DNA of 64,000 bases from PNMQ01 sp964478775 (GTDB lineage: Bacteria; Pseudomonadota; Alphaproteobacteria; Paracaedibacterales; CAIOTO01), in NCBI GenBank assembly GCA_964478775.1, contig CAYZJC010000004.1, forward strand, positions 15,643-79,642, written 5' to 3'. Below the pieces are notes generated by a model. It was not told the origin of the DNA. It ran no database searches and saw only the letters and a program-made list of their open reading frames with translations. Below are positions 36,624 to 44,871 of this stretch, one piece after another. The position numbers were made by a program, and so were the translations under genes. The first letter of the stretch is position 1. The number at the start of each line of letters is the position of its first letter.

Positions 36624-37649
36624 TTAGTCACGGAATGAGAAGAGGTTTTTGATTTTTATTCTTAAAAACTGCAACACAGAAAGTGAATGAATAAGTGACT
36701 TTGCATGAGTCTTGCACTGCAAAGAAAATGTGTGATAGGCAAGGTGACGCAGTTCTGGGTGCATTAATTCATCGTAACTTTCAAAAACAGTTTGAATTTC
36801 AGCAATATATTTATTTTTATTAATCCCAGACATATGTCCCTTCCCAGCATTATTGTAAATCATCACAGGTTCAACACAAACCTCACGTTTGATTCCCAAT
36901 CTGAGTGCATCAATAAAGAATTTCTGGTCAGAAAAACCAAAGCCATATTCATCATACCACCCCCCAATCGCATTGAATGCTTCTTTATGGACTAAAGAAT
37001 TAGCATCCCCTAAGATGTTTTGGCCGTTTAAGTTTAAGGCAACGGCAAAGGGAAAAACAAATTTAAGGGCGTCATATTGCGGCATTTTTTTATTCGCCAC
37101 AAAATAGTTAGTGCTTACAATTTTTGCATTTGAAGCTAGTGCGACTCTCATAAATGTAGAAAGCTGCTGCGGTAAGGCAATATTATCATCATCCATAAAT
37201 AAGAGCCACTTTCCTTTTGCATGTGGAACAAGGTTATTTCTTGCTGCAGAAAGATATTGGTTTTCTTGATAAAAAATTTTCCATTTATGTCTGTTAAGTA
37301 TAGGAATAATTTCCACTTCAAGTTTTTGTTTGCACGCTTGTGTTGACCCATCATCCATGACAAGAACCTCAAAATTGGGATAGTCTTGTCTTTCAAGAGA
37401 TTCTAATGTTTTTTTCAATAATTCTGGTCTATTAAAATGGGTAAGGCATACGCTAATGAGTGGATGTTCAGTTGGTTCTGCAGCCTTCTTATTTGCAGCC
37501 ACCAGCATTTGTTGATATCGCCTTAACATTTCTTCATAAAATTGATCGTATTGAGCCTGAAGTTCTTGTGCTGAATACCGTGGACTTATACGTGGAACAT
37601 TTTTTTTAAGCCTGGCACAAAATGCGTTGCCTGTGAATAATCCATACAA
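36624..37649 (-). CDS. Glycosyltransferase family 2, possibly truncated
   Basis: GT-A fold transferase, 341 residues as an open frame. ISVCLTHFNRPELLKKTLESL (about 64-84) is the nucleotide-binding opening, VMDDGST follows, and LLFMDDDN contains the DxD metal motif; SAARNN is also typical. The acceptor is unknown; a cell-surface polysaccharide or LPS is the usual target. The frame starts with TTG at 37649, there is a stop codon (TAA) three codons upstream, and no ribosome site. The first 60 residues look like an inter-domain linker. This may be the C-terminal GT2 part of a longer two-domain transferase, or start at ATG codon 41. Confidence 0.75.
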   Translation of the reverse strand: MYGLFTGNAFCARLKKNVPRISPRYSAQELQAQYDQFYEEMLRRYQQMLVAANKKAAEPTEHPLISVCLTHFNRPELLKKTLESLERQDYPNFEVLVMDDGSTQACKQKLEVEIIPILNRHKWKIFYQENQYLSAARNNLVPHAKGKWLLFMDDDNIALPQQLSTFMRVALASNAKIVSTNYFVANKKMPQYDALKFVFPFAVALNLNGQNILGDANSLVHKEAFNAIGGWYDEYGFGFSDQKFFIDALRLGIKREVCVEPVMIYNNAGKGHMSGINKNKYIAEIQTVFESYDELMHPELRHLAYHTFSLQCKTHAKSLIHSLSVLQFLRIKIKNLFSFRD

Positions 37650-37665
37650 TTTTGTTTATTCAGTG

Positions 37666-37718
37666 TGAGCAGCTGCTAATGTGCTCAGATAGCGCGACCC
37701 ATAAGAGTGCCGCGCTAT
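37666..37718. repeat. Two adjacent hairpins after the 37746 gene
   Basis: TGAGCA/TGCTCA (37666-37687) and ATAGCGCG/CGCGCTAT (37689-37718) are perfect inverted repeats. They lie between the end of the secreted orphan gene and the glycosyltransferase. No T run follows, so factor-independent termination is uncertain. Confidence 0.45.
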
Positions 37719-37745
37719 ATAATATTTGCAAGCAATATGCGTTGC

Positions 37746-40091
37746 TTATGCATTTAATCGTTCAGCAGCTTCCTTAGTAAGGCTTTGCGCAATCATGCCA
37801 CAGTATTCACATTGACTCACTTCATAATCATTTGCTTTAGGATTATAAGAATCTACATAAAGCTTTGTGTCAATCTTATCTTGCAGAACCCATGAATGAT
37901 CAACACGTATGCCTGTCATATTTTTTAAACAAGTAGACGCTTTCTCGTGAGGCAAAACAGGTAAAAAATAAGGCCTTTTGACGTTATCTGGCATGATCAT
38001 ATACGGGACACCGATATAAACAACAGGAAGGGGAAAGAATACAGCTTCTTGTTCTGTGTATTCGGTCTGTTCTGGGTCAGATTCGTATGGCCCGACTTGT
38101 TCAAGAACACTCACTGTTGCATTATCAGTAGACACCGTCAATTCAGACAATTCTTCTTTACTCTCTCGTCTTTTTGGAAACTGGGGTGCGCTTTGCGGAA
38201 TGCTCAATTCTGCAACAGTATCTGAAAATGGATTAAGGGCTGTATCTTCCTTGACTGCATCCATCTGACTTGACTTGAGCTTAGTCTTAACACCATCACT
38301 TTTCTTTTGTTGGTCTTTGGACACAGTTTGCACATCTTCTTGCGTCGTTCGAGAATCAACTGTCTTGTCATCTGCCAACTGGACCAGAGCCTGCTCTTGA
38401 ATTGCAAGCGGTGACATAACACGATCAGCAACGATTGAGGGAATCACACTTGGCACATCAACAACAGGGGCGTTAAATGCTTCCAATGTCGTTTCTGAAA
38501 CCATACCGGGGTTCAATTTACTCAATGCTTGAAAGGCTGTCGTGTCAAACGTGGTTTTGACTGGTGATGCAGCCACAAAGGAAGCACTCTGACCTTTTGC
38601 TTTCTTAGACTTCTTTTTACCTTTCTTTGGTTGTGGCTTTTTTTGAGATGGGGTTACGTCAATGGGGCTTGAATTGAAAGCAAGTATAGTTTGTTCGTCA
38701 TCAATAGTTGGTTCTGGCAATAAATCCATAACCCGCATCTGCATTGTGTGCAAAACAACACTTTGATTGATCTTCGCTCTGATTAAATTATGCAAATCTC
38801 TAAAACTTGCTGCCGCATAATAACAAAGTGTTAAAAAGGAGGAAGCTGTAATTCTTTCTTGGTTCGGCAAATAGTGAAATGCCACTTTATTCATAACTTC
38901 ACTCGTTCCTGAGGGATTTATGACATCGTTTCTCTTTTTATGTTTATTCACTTTAAAAGGCACCCATTCAACAGACCGTTGACAAAAAGCTGCAATGTCC
39001 TTAAGTTGAGAGGTGTTGTGAATGTCTGGGTCACTAAAGCCCATCACGTGTGCATTTGGGTTAATTTTAACACCCACTGTAGCACCATAAGTATTAAGAA
39101 TTTTATTTTCAAACCAATACTTAACCAAAGGCTGGAGATGATGTGTTGCTTTTTTAAACAGATCAGCTTGATCAGCTTTTGAAAGACCCGATACTTCACT
39201 AATCGCATGATTGATAGAATCTTGAATAGCAACATTAATTTTAAATGAAATTGATTGAAGACTTGGAATATAAAGATGCGACACAAATTCTATATTTTTA
39301 TAAAAAATAGAATCAGCAATAAACTGGGGCGACATCTCGCAATTATTTTTCAACATACGTAAGAAATCTTCCCTGATACCTATAGGTATATTTGGGAAAA
39401 TAACATTTGCCCACAAAATATACTTTGCATCATTGTAAATGCCATCTATTTTTGTATGCGCGGCATCTTTGATACTCAGTTGCAGCACCTGATCTAAGCC
39501 AGTGACAGGCACACAGACATCTTCTTCGTTATTAGCTAAAAATAAATGGCTATACAAATCTAAATTCCAAAAATCACATGCCATTCTATATTCTGAATCT
39601 GTGAGTCCTGATTGATAAAAGGTTGGAGGAAGAATGTGTGTTGGATAGTGTTCTGTATAATAATTTAAAACCTTTATAACTTCTTCGAACATCGTAAATA
39701 AGTCTAACTGTAAAGTCACATGGGGTTGTGCCGTTTCAACTATGGCTGCCTGATTCATAATAGAAACTACAAAGCGGTGCAATGTGGTTGGCCCATTTTT
39801 TTTCGAAAAATACAAATCATTAATCAAACTCAAATAAGGGTGGATTTTGTCTTTAGACCCAAATTTATTAATTTGCACGTCGATGATGTCTCTTAAACTT
39901 GTTTTGCGAAATGAGTCATGACTTAAAGCTTTACTATCTATTGCGCTTAGAAAACTTCCAGTTCCTGAGGTTGTTTGCACCATGGAAGAAGAGCTTGTAG
40001 CTTCTTGTGGTAGGGTCATCGCTAATGTGGTTGAATTAAGCGTCAAAAGAGATAATAATATTTTTTTAATTTTTAGGAAATTATGCTTCAT
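37746..40091 (-). CDS. Large secreted orphan protein with Lys-rich NLS-like stretch
   Basis: No family recognised. The 781-residue product starts MKHNFLKIKKILLSLLTLNS, a Sec signal peptide with cleavage near LAM. Residues about 60-440 look globular and helical. About 482-500 is KKPQPKKGKKKSKKAKG, a very basic stretch of NLS type. About 500-680 is low-complexity and acidic or Ser/Thr-rich. The C-terminal 100 residues are again globular with Cys residues including a CxxC (CEYCG) near the end, possibly metal-binding. It is a candidate secreted effector or surface protein. No clear Shine-Dalgarno sequence. It is divergent from ychF. Confidence 0.65.
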   Translation of the reverse strand: MKHNFLKIKKILLSLLTLNSTTLAMTLPQEATSSSSMVQTTSGTGSFLSAIDSKALSHDSFRKTSLRDIIDVQINKFGSKDKIHPYLSLINDLYFSKKNGPTTLHRFVVSIMNQAAIVETAQPHVTLQLDLFTMFEEVIKVLNYYTEHYPTHILPPTFYQSGLTDSEYRMACDFWNLDLYSHLFLANNEEDVCVPVTGLDQVLQLSIKDAAHTKIDGIYNDAKYILWANVIFPNIPIGIREDFLRMLKNNCEMSPQFIADSIFYKNIEFVSHLYIPSLQSISFKINVAIQDSINHAISEVSGLSKADQADLFKKATHHLQPLVKYWFENKILNTYGATVGVKINPNAHVMGFSDPDIHNTSQLKDIAAFCQRSVEWVPFKVNKHKKRNDVINPSGTSEVMNKVAFHYLPNQERITASSFLTLCYYAAASFRDLHNLIRAKINQSVVLHTMQMRVMDLLPEPTIDDEQTILAFNSSPIDVTPSQKKPQPKKGKKKSKKAKGQSASFVAASPVKTTFDTTAFQALSKLNPGMVSETTLEAFNAPVVDVPSVIPSIVADRVMSPLAIQEQALVQLADDKTVDSRTTQEDVQTVSKDQQKKSDGVKTKLKSSQMDAVKEDTALNPFSDTVAELSIPQSAPQFPKRRESKEELSELTVSTDNATVSVLEQVGPYESDPEQTEYTEQEAVFFPLPVVYIGVPYMIMPDNVKRPYFLPVLPHEKASTCLKNMTGIRVDHSWVLQDKIDTKLYVDSYNPKANDYEVSQCEYCGMIAQSLTKEAAERLNA

Positions 40092-40246
40092 ATTTTATAT
40101 AAATCCTATTAAGGTTAAATTGATCTGTATTTTTTTAATCAATTTCTTATATATCTGTCAATACAATAATATCTTCATCAAAGATTCTTGGCTTAAAAAA
40201 ACATCATTTTTCAAACTTGCATAGGGGAAGCCTCAATATCATGCTT

Positions 40247-40275
40247 TTGACAGAAAGCTTTTTTGGGTGTATGTT
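40247..40275 (+). promoter_or_regulatory. Predicted ychF promoter
   Basis: TTGACA at 40247-40252 (perfect -35), a 17-base spacer, then TATGTT at 40270-40275. It is 54 bases upstream of the ychF ATG. Confidence 0.55.
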
Positions 40276-40329
40276 GATTCAAGTCATTTATGTTCACATT
40301 TGTTTTTTATTACGTGATAGGATTTTTTT

Positions 40330-41424
40330 ATGGGTTTTAATTGTGGTATCGTCGGGCTGCCAAATGTTGGTAAGTCAACTTTGTTTAATGCACTTACAGC
40401 AACGGCAGCGGCGCAAGCGGCTAATTATCCATTTTGTACAATTGAACCAAACACAGGGCGTGTTAGCGTACCAGATGACAGGCTTGATAAGCTAGCTACT
40501 ATTATGCAGTCACAAAAAATTATTCCCACCCAATTAGAGTTTGTTGATATTGCAGGGCTTGTGCGCGGTGCCAGCAAAGGGGAAGGCCTTGGCAACCAAT
40601 TTCTAGGCCACATCAGAAGTGTTGATGCAATTTTGCATGTGCTTCGTTGTTTTGAAGATACCGATATCACCCACGTAGACGGGAACGTAGACCCGCTTCG
40701 TGACTTAACAACTATTGAAACTGAATTAATGCTAGCGGACATGGAAAGCCTTGAACGACGCTTACCTGCTTTGGAGAAAAAAGCAAAAACAGAACAAGAC
40801 GCCAAAGACCAGGCCGCCTTAATTAAGAAAGTGCTGCCTGTTTTGCAAGAAGGTAAGCCTGCAAGCGCCGTTAGTTTAACAGCAGATGAAGAATTTCCAT
40901 TTCAAATGCTACAGCTACTTACCAGCAAACCTATACTCTATGTATGTAATGTTGGGGAAGCAGAAGCTGACACAGGCAATGCTTTTACAGCGCAAGTGTT
41001 TGACTATGCCCAAAAGACAGGTGCAAAAGCCGTTATTATTTCAGCTGCAATTGAAGCTGAAGTCGCACAACTACCAGCGCAAGACCAAGTTGAATTTTTA
41101 CAAGGGTTAGGCCTTAGCGAAACTGGCCTTAATAGAATTATCAAGCAAGGTTATGCCTTACTAGGCCTTCAAACATTTTTCACAGTGGGGCCAAAGGAAG
41201 CGCGTGCTTGGACAATGACAAAAGGCACAAAGGCCCCACAAGCCGCTGGGGTGATTCACACCGACTTTGAAAAAGGCTTTATTTGTGCGGAAACCATTGC
41301 CTTTGCTGACTATGTGGAATGCAAAGGGGAAGCTGGCGCAAAGACAGCTGGTAAATGGAGACAAGAAGGTCGCGACTATACAGTACAAGATGGTGATGTA
41401 TTCAATTTCAGATTTAATGTTTAA
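40330..41424 (+). CDS. ychF: Redox-regulated ATPase YchF (EngD/Obg family)
   Basis: Universal OBG-type P-loop protein that prefers ATP and binds ribosomes. The 364 residues are normal. Motifs: Walker A GLPNVGKST (about 9-17), G2 region NYPFCTIEPN, VDIAGLVRGASKGEGLGNQFL (G3), a coiled-coil arm, NVGEAEAD in the G4 position (in place of NKxD), and the C-terminal TGS domain FFTVGPKEARAWTMTKG...AAGVIHTDFEKGFI. AGGA lies about ten bases before the ATG. It is followed by glyA on the same strand. Confidence 0.96.
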   Translation: MGFNCGIVGLPNVGKSTLFNALTATAAAQAANYPFCTIEPNTGRVSVPDDRLDKLATIMQSQKIIPTQLEFVDIAGLVRGASKGEGLGNQFLGHIRSVDAILHVLRCFEDTDITHVDGNVDPLRDLTTIETELMLADMESLERRLPALEKKAKTEQDAKDQAALIKKVLPVLQEGKPASAVSLTADEEFPFQMLQLLTSKPILYVCNVGEAEADTGNAFTAQVFDYAQKTGAKAVIISAAIEAEVAQLPAQDQVEFLQGLGLSETGLNRIIKQGYALLGLQTFFTVGPKEARAWTMTKGTKAPQAAGVIHTDFEKGFICAETIAFADYVECKGEAGAKTAGKWRQEGRDYTVQDGDVFNFRFNV

Positions 41425-41507
41425 GTGATTGTGTGCAGATCTGCGTTTGCATTTAAACCAATTTTTCTCTACACTATGAAGAAGTAAAAAATTGGACTTA
41501 AAAAGAC

Positions 41508-42815
41508 ATGCAGTCAATGACACACCTTACAACAGAAAATGAAAAGCATTCCTCATTTTTTGAAAGCGACATTCGCTTTACAGACCAGCTCGTTTGGCAA
41601 GCCATTACAGATGAATACACACGTCAACGTGACCAAATTGAATTGATTGCGTCTGAAAATATTGTGTCACGTGCTGTGATGACAGCGCAAGGGTCAGTCA
41701 TGACCAACAAGTATGCTGAAGGGTATGCTGGCAAGCGCTATTATGGTGGCTGTGAGTATGTTGATGTTGTGGAAAAGCTAGCGATTCACCGCTTAAAACA
41801 GTTGTTTGGCAGTTCCTTTGCAAACGTTCAACCTCATTCTGGTGCGCAAGCCAACCAAGCTGTCTTCTTAGCCTTGCTCAACCCTGGCGATACATTTTTA
41901 GGTCTGTCATTAAATGCAGGCGGGCACCTTACCCATGGGGCACCCGTTAACTTGTCAGGCAAATGGTTTAATGCAGCAAGCTACACGGTTGATGAAACAA
42001 CACACCGCATCAATTATGAAGAAGTAGAACGCATTGCCAAGGAAACAAAACCAAAACTTATTATTGCAGGAGGGTCAGCTTATCCGCGTGAAATAGATTT
42101 CCAACGTTTCAGGCAAATTGCTGACAGTGTTGGGGCGTATCTCATGGTTGACATGGCGCATTTCGCTGGGCTTGTTGCGGGGGGGGCGTATCCCTCACCG
42201 CTTCCACATGCACACGTCGGCACATCAACCACACACAAAACATTACGTGGCCCGCGTGGTGGTATTATTTTAACCAATGACGAAATGATAGCTAAGAAAA
42301 TTGACAGCGCAGTGTTCCCTGGTTTGCAAGGCGGCCCTTTAATGCATGTCATTGCCGCAAAAGCCGTTGCCTTTGGGGAAGCGCTTCGCCCTGAATTTAA
42401 AGCCTACACAAAGCAAGTCATTGACAACACAAAAGCAATGGGCAAAGTGTTACAAGCCGAAGGTTTTTCACTCATTTCCGGTGGGACAGATTCACACCTC
42501 ATCTTAGTAGACTTAAGGTCACAAAATGTAAGCGGACGTGATGCGGAACAATACCTGGAAGCAGCACACATAACATGCAATAAAAACAGCATTCCTTTTG
42601 ACCCAACGCCTGCGGCGATTACATCTGGCATTCGTCTTGGTGCTGCTGCGTGTACAACACGTGGCTTTGGCACCGCACAATTTGAAGAAGTTGGCCACCT
42701 CATTGCTGAAATGGTCAAAGGTATAGCAAGTCAACATGTTGATACAACCATTCAAAGTGTTAAACAAAAAGCCTTAAAGCTTTTATCTCACTTTCCAATT
42801 TACGCGCAAGCCTAA
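41508..42815 (+). CDS. glyA: Serine hydroxymethyltransferase
   Basis: PLP enzyme interconverting serine and glycine with tetrahydrofolate, the main one-carbon source. The 435 residues are normal. ELIASENIVS, EGYAGKRYYGGCEYVD, VQPHSGAQANQAV, and the PLP lysine K244 in TSTTHKTLRGPRGG are all present. MVDMAHFAGLVA contains the PLP-binding Asp and His. The start at 41508 gives three residues before a second Met; either could be used. It lies between ychF and nrdR, as in other alphaproteobacteria where glyA-nrdR are neighbours. Confidence 0.97.
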   Translation: MQSMTHLTTENEKHSSFFESDIRFTDQLVWQAITDEYTRQRDQIELIASENIVSRAVMTAQGSVMTNKYAEGYAGKRYYGGCEYVDVVEKLAIHRLKQLFGSSFANVQPHSGAQANQAVFLALLNPGDTFLGLSLNAGGHLTHGAPVNLSGKWFNAASYTVDETTHRINYEEVERIAKETKPKLIIAGGSAYPREIDFQRFRQIADSVGAYLMVDMAHFAGLVAGGAYPSPLPHAHVGTSTTHKTLRGPRGGIILTNDEMIAKKIDSAVFPGLQGGPLMHVIAAKAVAFGEALRPEFKAYTKQVIDNTKAMGKVLQAEGFSLISGGTDSHLILVDLRSQNVSGRDAEQYLEAAHITCNKNSIPFDPTPAAITSGIRLGAAACTTRGFGTAQFEEVGHLIAEMVKGIASQHVDTTIQSVKQKALKLLSHFPIYAQA

Positions 42816-42870
42816 GACAACAGCGATTTAAGAAGAATAATGCTTTAACAGTGATTTCAAGTACAAGTTT

Positions 42871-43440
42871 ATGAGATGCCCCTTTTGTAATCACCACGAC
42901 ACCGTGGTGAAAGATTCACGCAACACTGACGACCAAAATTCAATTAGAAGACGCCGTTCTTGTAATGAATGCGGGTCACGTTTTACAACCTATGAACGCG
43001 TACAATTACGTGACCTAGTTGTCATTAAAAAAGACGGGCGTCAAGTTCCCTTTGACAGAGACAAACTCATGCGTGCCGTATCCTCTGCCATGCACAAGCA
43101 TTCCATTGACCCACAAAAAATTGAACGCCTCGTCAACAGTGTTGTGCGCCAATTAGAAGTCAGCGGTGACACGGAAATTTTATCAACTAAAATTGGTGAA
43201 ATTGTCATGCGTCATTTATATAATGTTGACCCTGTAGCTTATGTACGTTTTGCGAGTATTTATCAAGACTTTGCTTCAGAAAAAGACTTCATTGACTGCA
43301 TTTCCACCATGACAAATAGTGTTCATGAGAGTGACCTTTCTTTAAGCCACATAAAAGACCAAGCGACTGACGCGAAAGCTGAGGCTATCATCCCCTTTGC
43401 GTTAATATTAACAACCAAAACCAATCTTTCGGAGATTTAA
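42871..43440 (+). CDS. nrdR: Transcriptional repressor NrdR
   Basis: Controls ribonucleotide reductase genes through an ATP/dATP-sensing ATP-cone domain. It begins MRCPFCNHHDTVVKDSR, with the zinc-ribbon Cys pairs CPFC and CNECG, then RFTTYERVQLRDLVVIKKDGRQVPFDRDKL, the standard family sequence. The ATP cone runs to about residue 140. The last 40 residues are longer than in most NrdR proteins (usual about 150-160). It is eight bases upstream of the CNNM/CBS gene. Confidence 0.95.
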   Translation: MRCPFCNHHDTVVKDSRNTDDQNSIRRRRSCNECGSRFTTYERVQLRDLVVIKKDGRQVPFDRDKLMRAVSSAMHKHSIDPQKIERLVNSVVRQLEVSGDTEILSTKIGEIVMRHLYNVDPVAYVRFASIYQDFASEKDFIDCISTMTNSVHESDLSLSHIKDQATDAKAEAIIPFALILTTKTNLSEI

Positions 43441-43447
43441 CACCCCA

Positions 43448-44761
43448 ATGGACCTCATCAGTATCTTATTTATTTTAATTTTACTTTGCATATCCTCCTT
43501 TTTTTCCGCTTGCGAGACGGCAATTACATCCGCCTCTAAGGCCAGGTTTCACCAACTGGCAAAAGAAGGTAATAAAAACGCTGCTATTATTAGGCACTTT
43601 CAAGACAACCTAGGGTACGCCATTAGTGTATTCGTTAGCTGTAATATTGCCCTCAATAGCTTTGGGGTTGCCCTTGCTGCAACCTTGCTAATAAAATATT
43701 TTGGGGAACGTGCAGCTGAAATGGCCGCTGCCATTATGACAGTGCTGATTGTGGTCTATGCGGAAGTGATGCCAAAGATGCTCGCTATTTTATATTCTGA
43801 AACCATTTTGTTAAAATCTGCGCGCCTTTTACAAATCATCTTTAATTTGTTTCGCCCGCTTAATATCGCGATCCACTGGATAGCAAGACACAGCGTTGGT
43901 GCATTTGGTATTCGAACCACCCCAACCCAAGCAGACTATGAAGCCTCTGTTGAAGAACTACGCGGCGCCATTGACTTACACACCGGCAGTAACCAAGACG
44001 TGGTGCATGAAAAAGCCATGCTGAAAAGCATTTTAGACCTTGGCAGTGTGGCCGTTGGTGAAATTATGAAGCATCGTCAAAATGTGATGATGTTAGATGC
44101 CAATCTGCCATTAGAACAACTGGTTGATGAAATTTTAAAGTCACCCTTCACCCGTATTCCCTTGTGGAAAGCCACACCAGACAATATTGTTGGGGTATTA
44201 AATGTGAAGACCCTTTTGAGGGAACTGAGGCAATTTTCCCAGTCGCACGCCACAACACCTGGGGGGCTGCCCGCTGACTTTGACATTATTGCGATTGCCA
44301 TGAAGCCGTGGTTTGTGCCAGAAAGCACTGACTTACTTGACCAACTGATGGCCTTTAGAAGCCGCCATGAACATTTTTCAATCGTTGTAGATGAATATGG
44401 CGCCATCTTAGGCATTGTAACCCTAGAAGACTTGCTTGAAGAAATTGTTGGCGATATATCAGATGAACATGACGTTGAAGCCAAAGGCATTCACCCACAA
44501 CCAGATGGCACCTATATTGTAGAAGGCACCGTCACCTTGAGAGATGTCAACCGAGAACTGAACTGGGACCTTCCCGACGAAGATGCAGCAACCATAGCAG
44601 GCTTTATTTTGTATGAGGCACGTATCATTCCAACGGTAGGGCAAGTTTTTAGTTTTCATGGCTACCGTTTTGAAATTTTAAAGCGTCAGCGCCAGCAAAT
44701 CACCCAAATTAAAATAGTCAAAGAGGCTATTGCAGACGCACGCGAAGAAGGTCATACATAA
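43448..44761 (+). CDS. CNNM/CBS-domain transporter (CorB/CorC, HlyC family)
   Basis: Membrane protein of the magnesium/cobalt-efflux type. The 437 residues comprise a CNNM transmembrane domain with three or four hydrophobic segments (LISILFILILLCISSFFSACETAI at the start, a family signature), then a CBS pair (about 200-330: GEIMKHRQNVMMLDANLPL, RIPLWKATPDNIVGVLN, FSIVVDEYGAILGIVTLEDLLEEIVGDISDEHD). The C-terminal CorC/HlyC domain (about 350-430) has GTYIVEGTVTLRDVNRELNWDLP. It is seven bases after nrdR, so cotranscription is likely. Ion specificity is inferred from the family. Confidence 0.92.
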   Translation: MDLISILFILILLCISSFFSACETAITSASKARFHQLAKEGNKNAAIIRHFQDNLGYAISVFVSCNIALNSFGVALAATLLIKYFGERAAEMAAAIMTVLIVVYAEVMPKMLAILYSETILLKSARLLQIIFNLFRPLNIAIHWIARHSVGAFGIRTTPTQADYEASVEELRGAIDLHTGSNQDVVHEKAMLKSILDLGSVAVGEIMKHRQNVMMLDANLPLEQLVDEILKSPFTRIPLWKATPDNIVGVLNVKTLLRELRQFSQSHATTPGGLPADFDIIAIAMKPWFVPESTDLLDQLMAFRSRHEHFSIVVDEYGAILGIVTLEDLLEEIVGDISDEHDVEAKGIHPQPDGTYIVEGTVTLRDVNRELNWDLPDEDAATIAGFILYEARIIPTVGQVFSFHGYRFEILKRQRQQITQIKIVKEAIADAREEGHT

Positions 44762-44871
44762 AAAAAAGACTAGAGGGCCCTAAAAAACAAGACCACTTAA
44801 CCGTTCCTTAATTATTTTCCCATATTCTGATGACATCGAAACATCTAATCGTGTCAAAGGAATATCTTCAA

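Noticed and set aside
44762..44800. Palindrome GAGGGCCCTA after the CNNM gene
   Set aside because: The stem is short and no T run follows on the plus strand, so it was not called a terminator.
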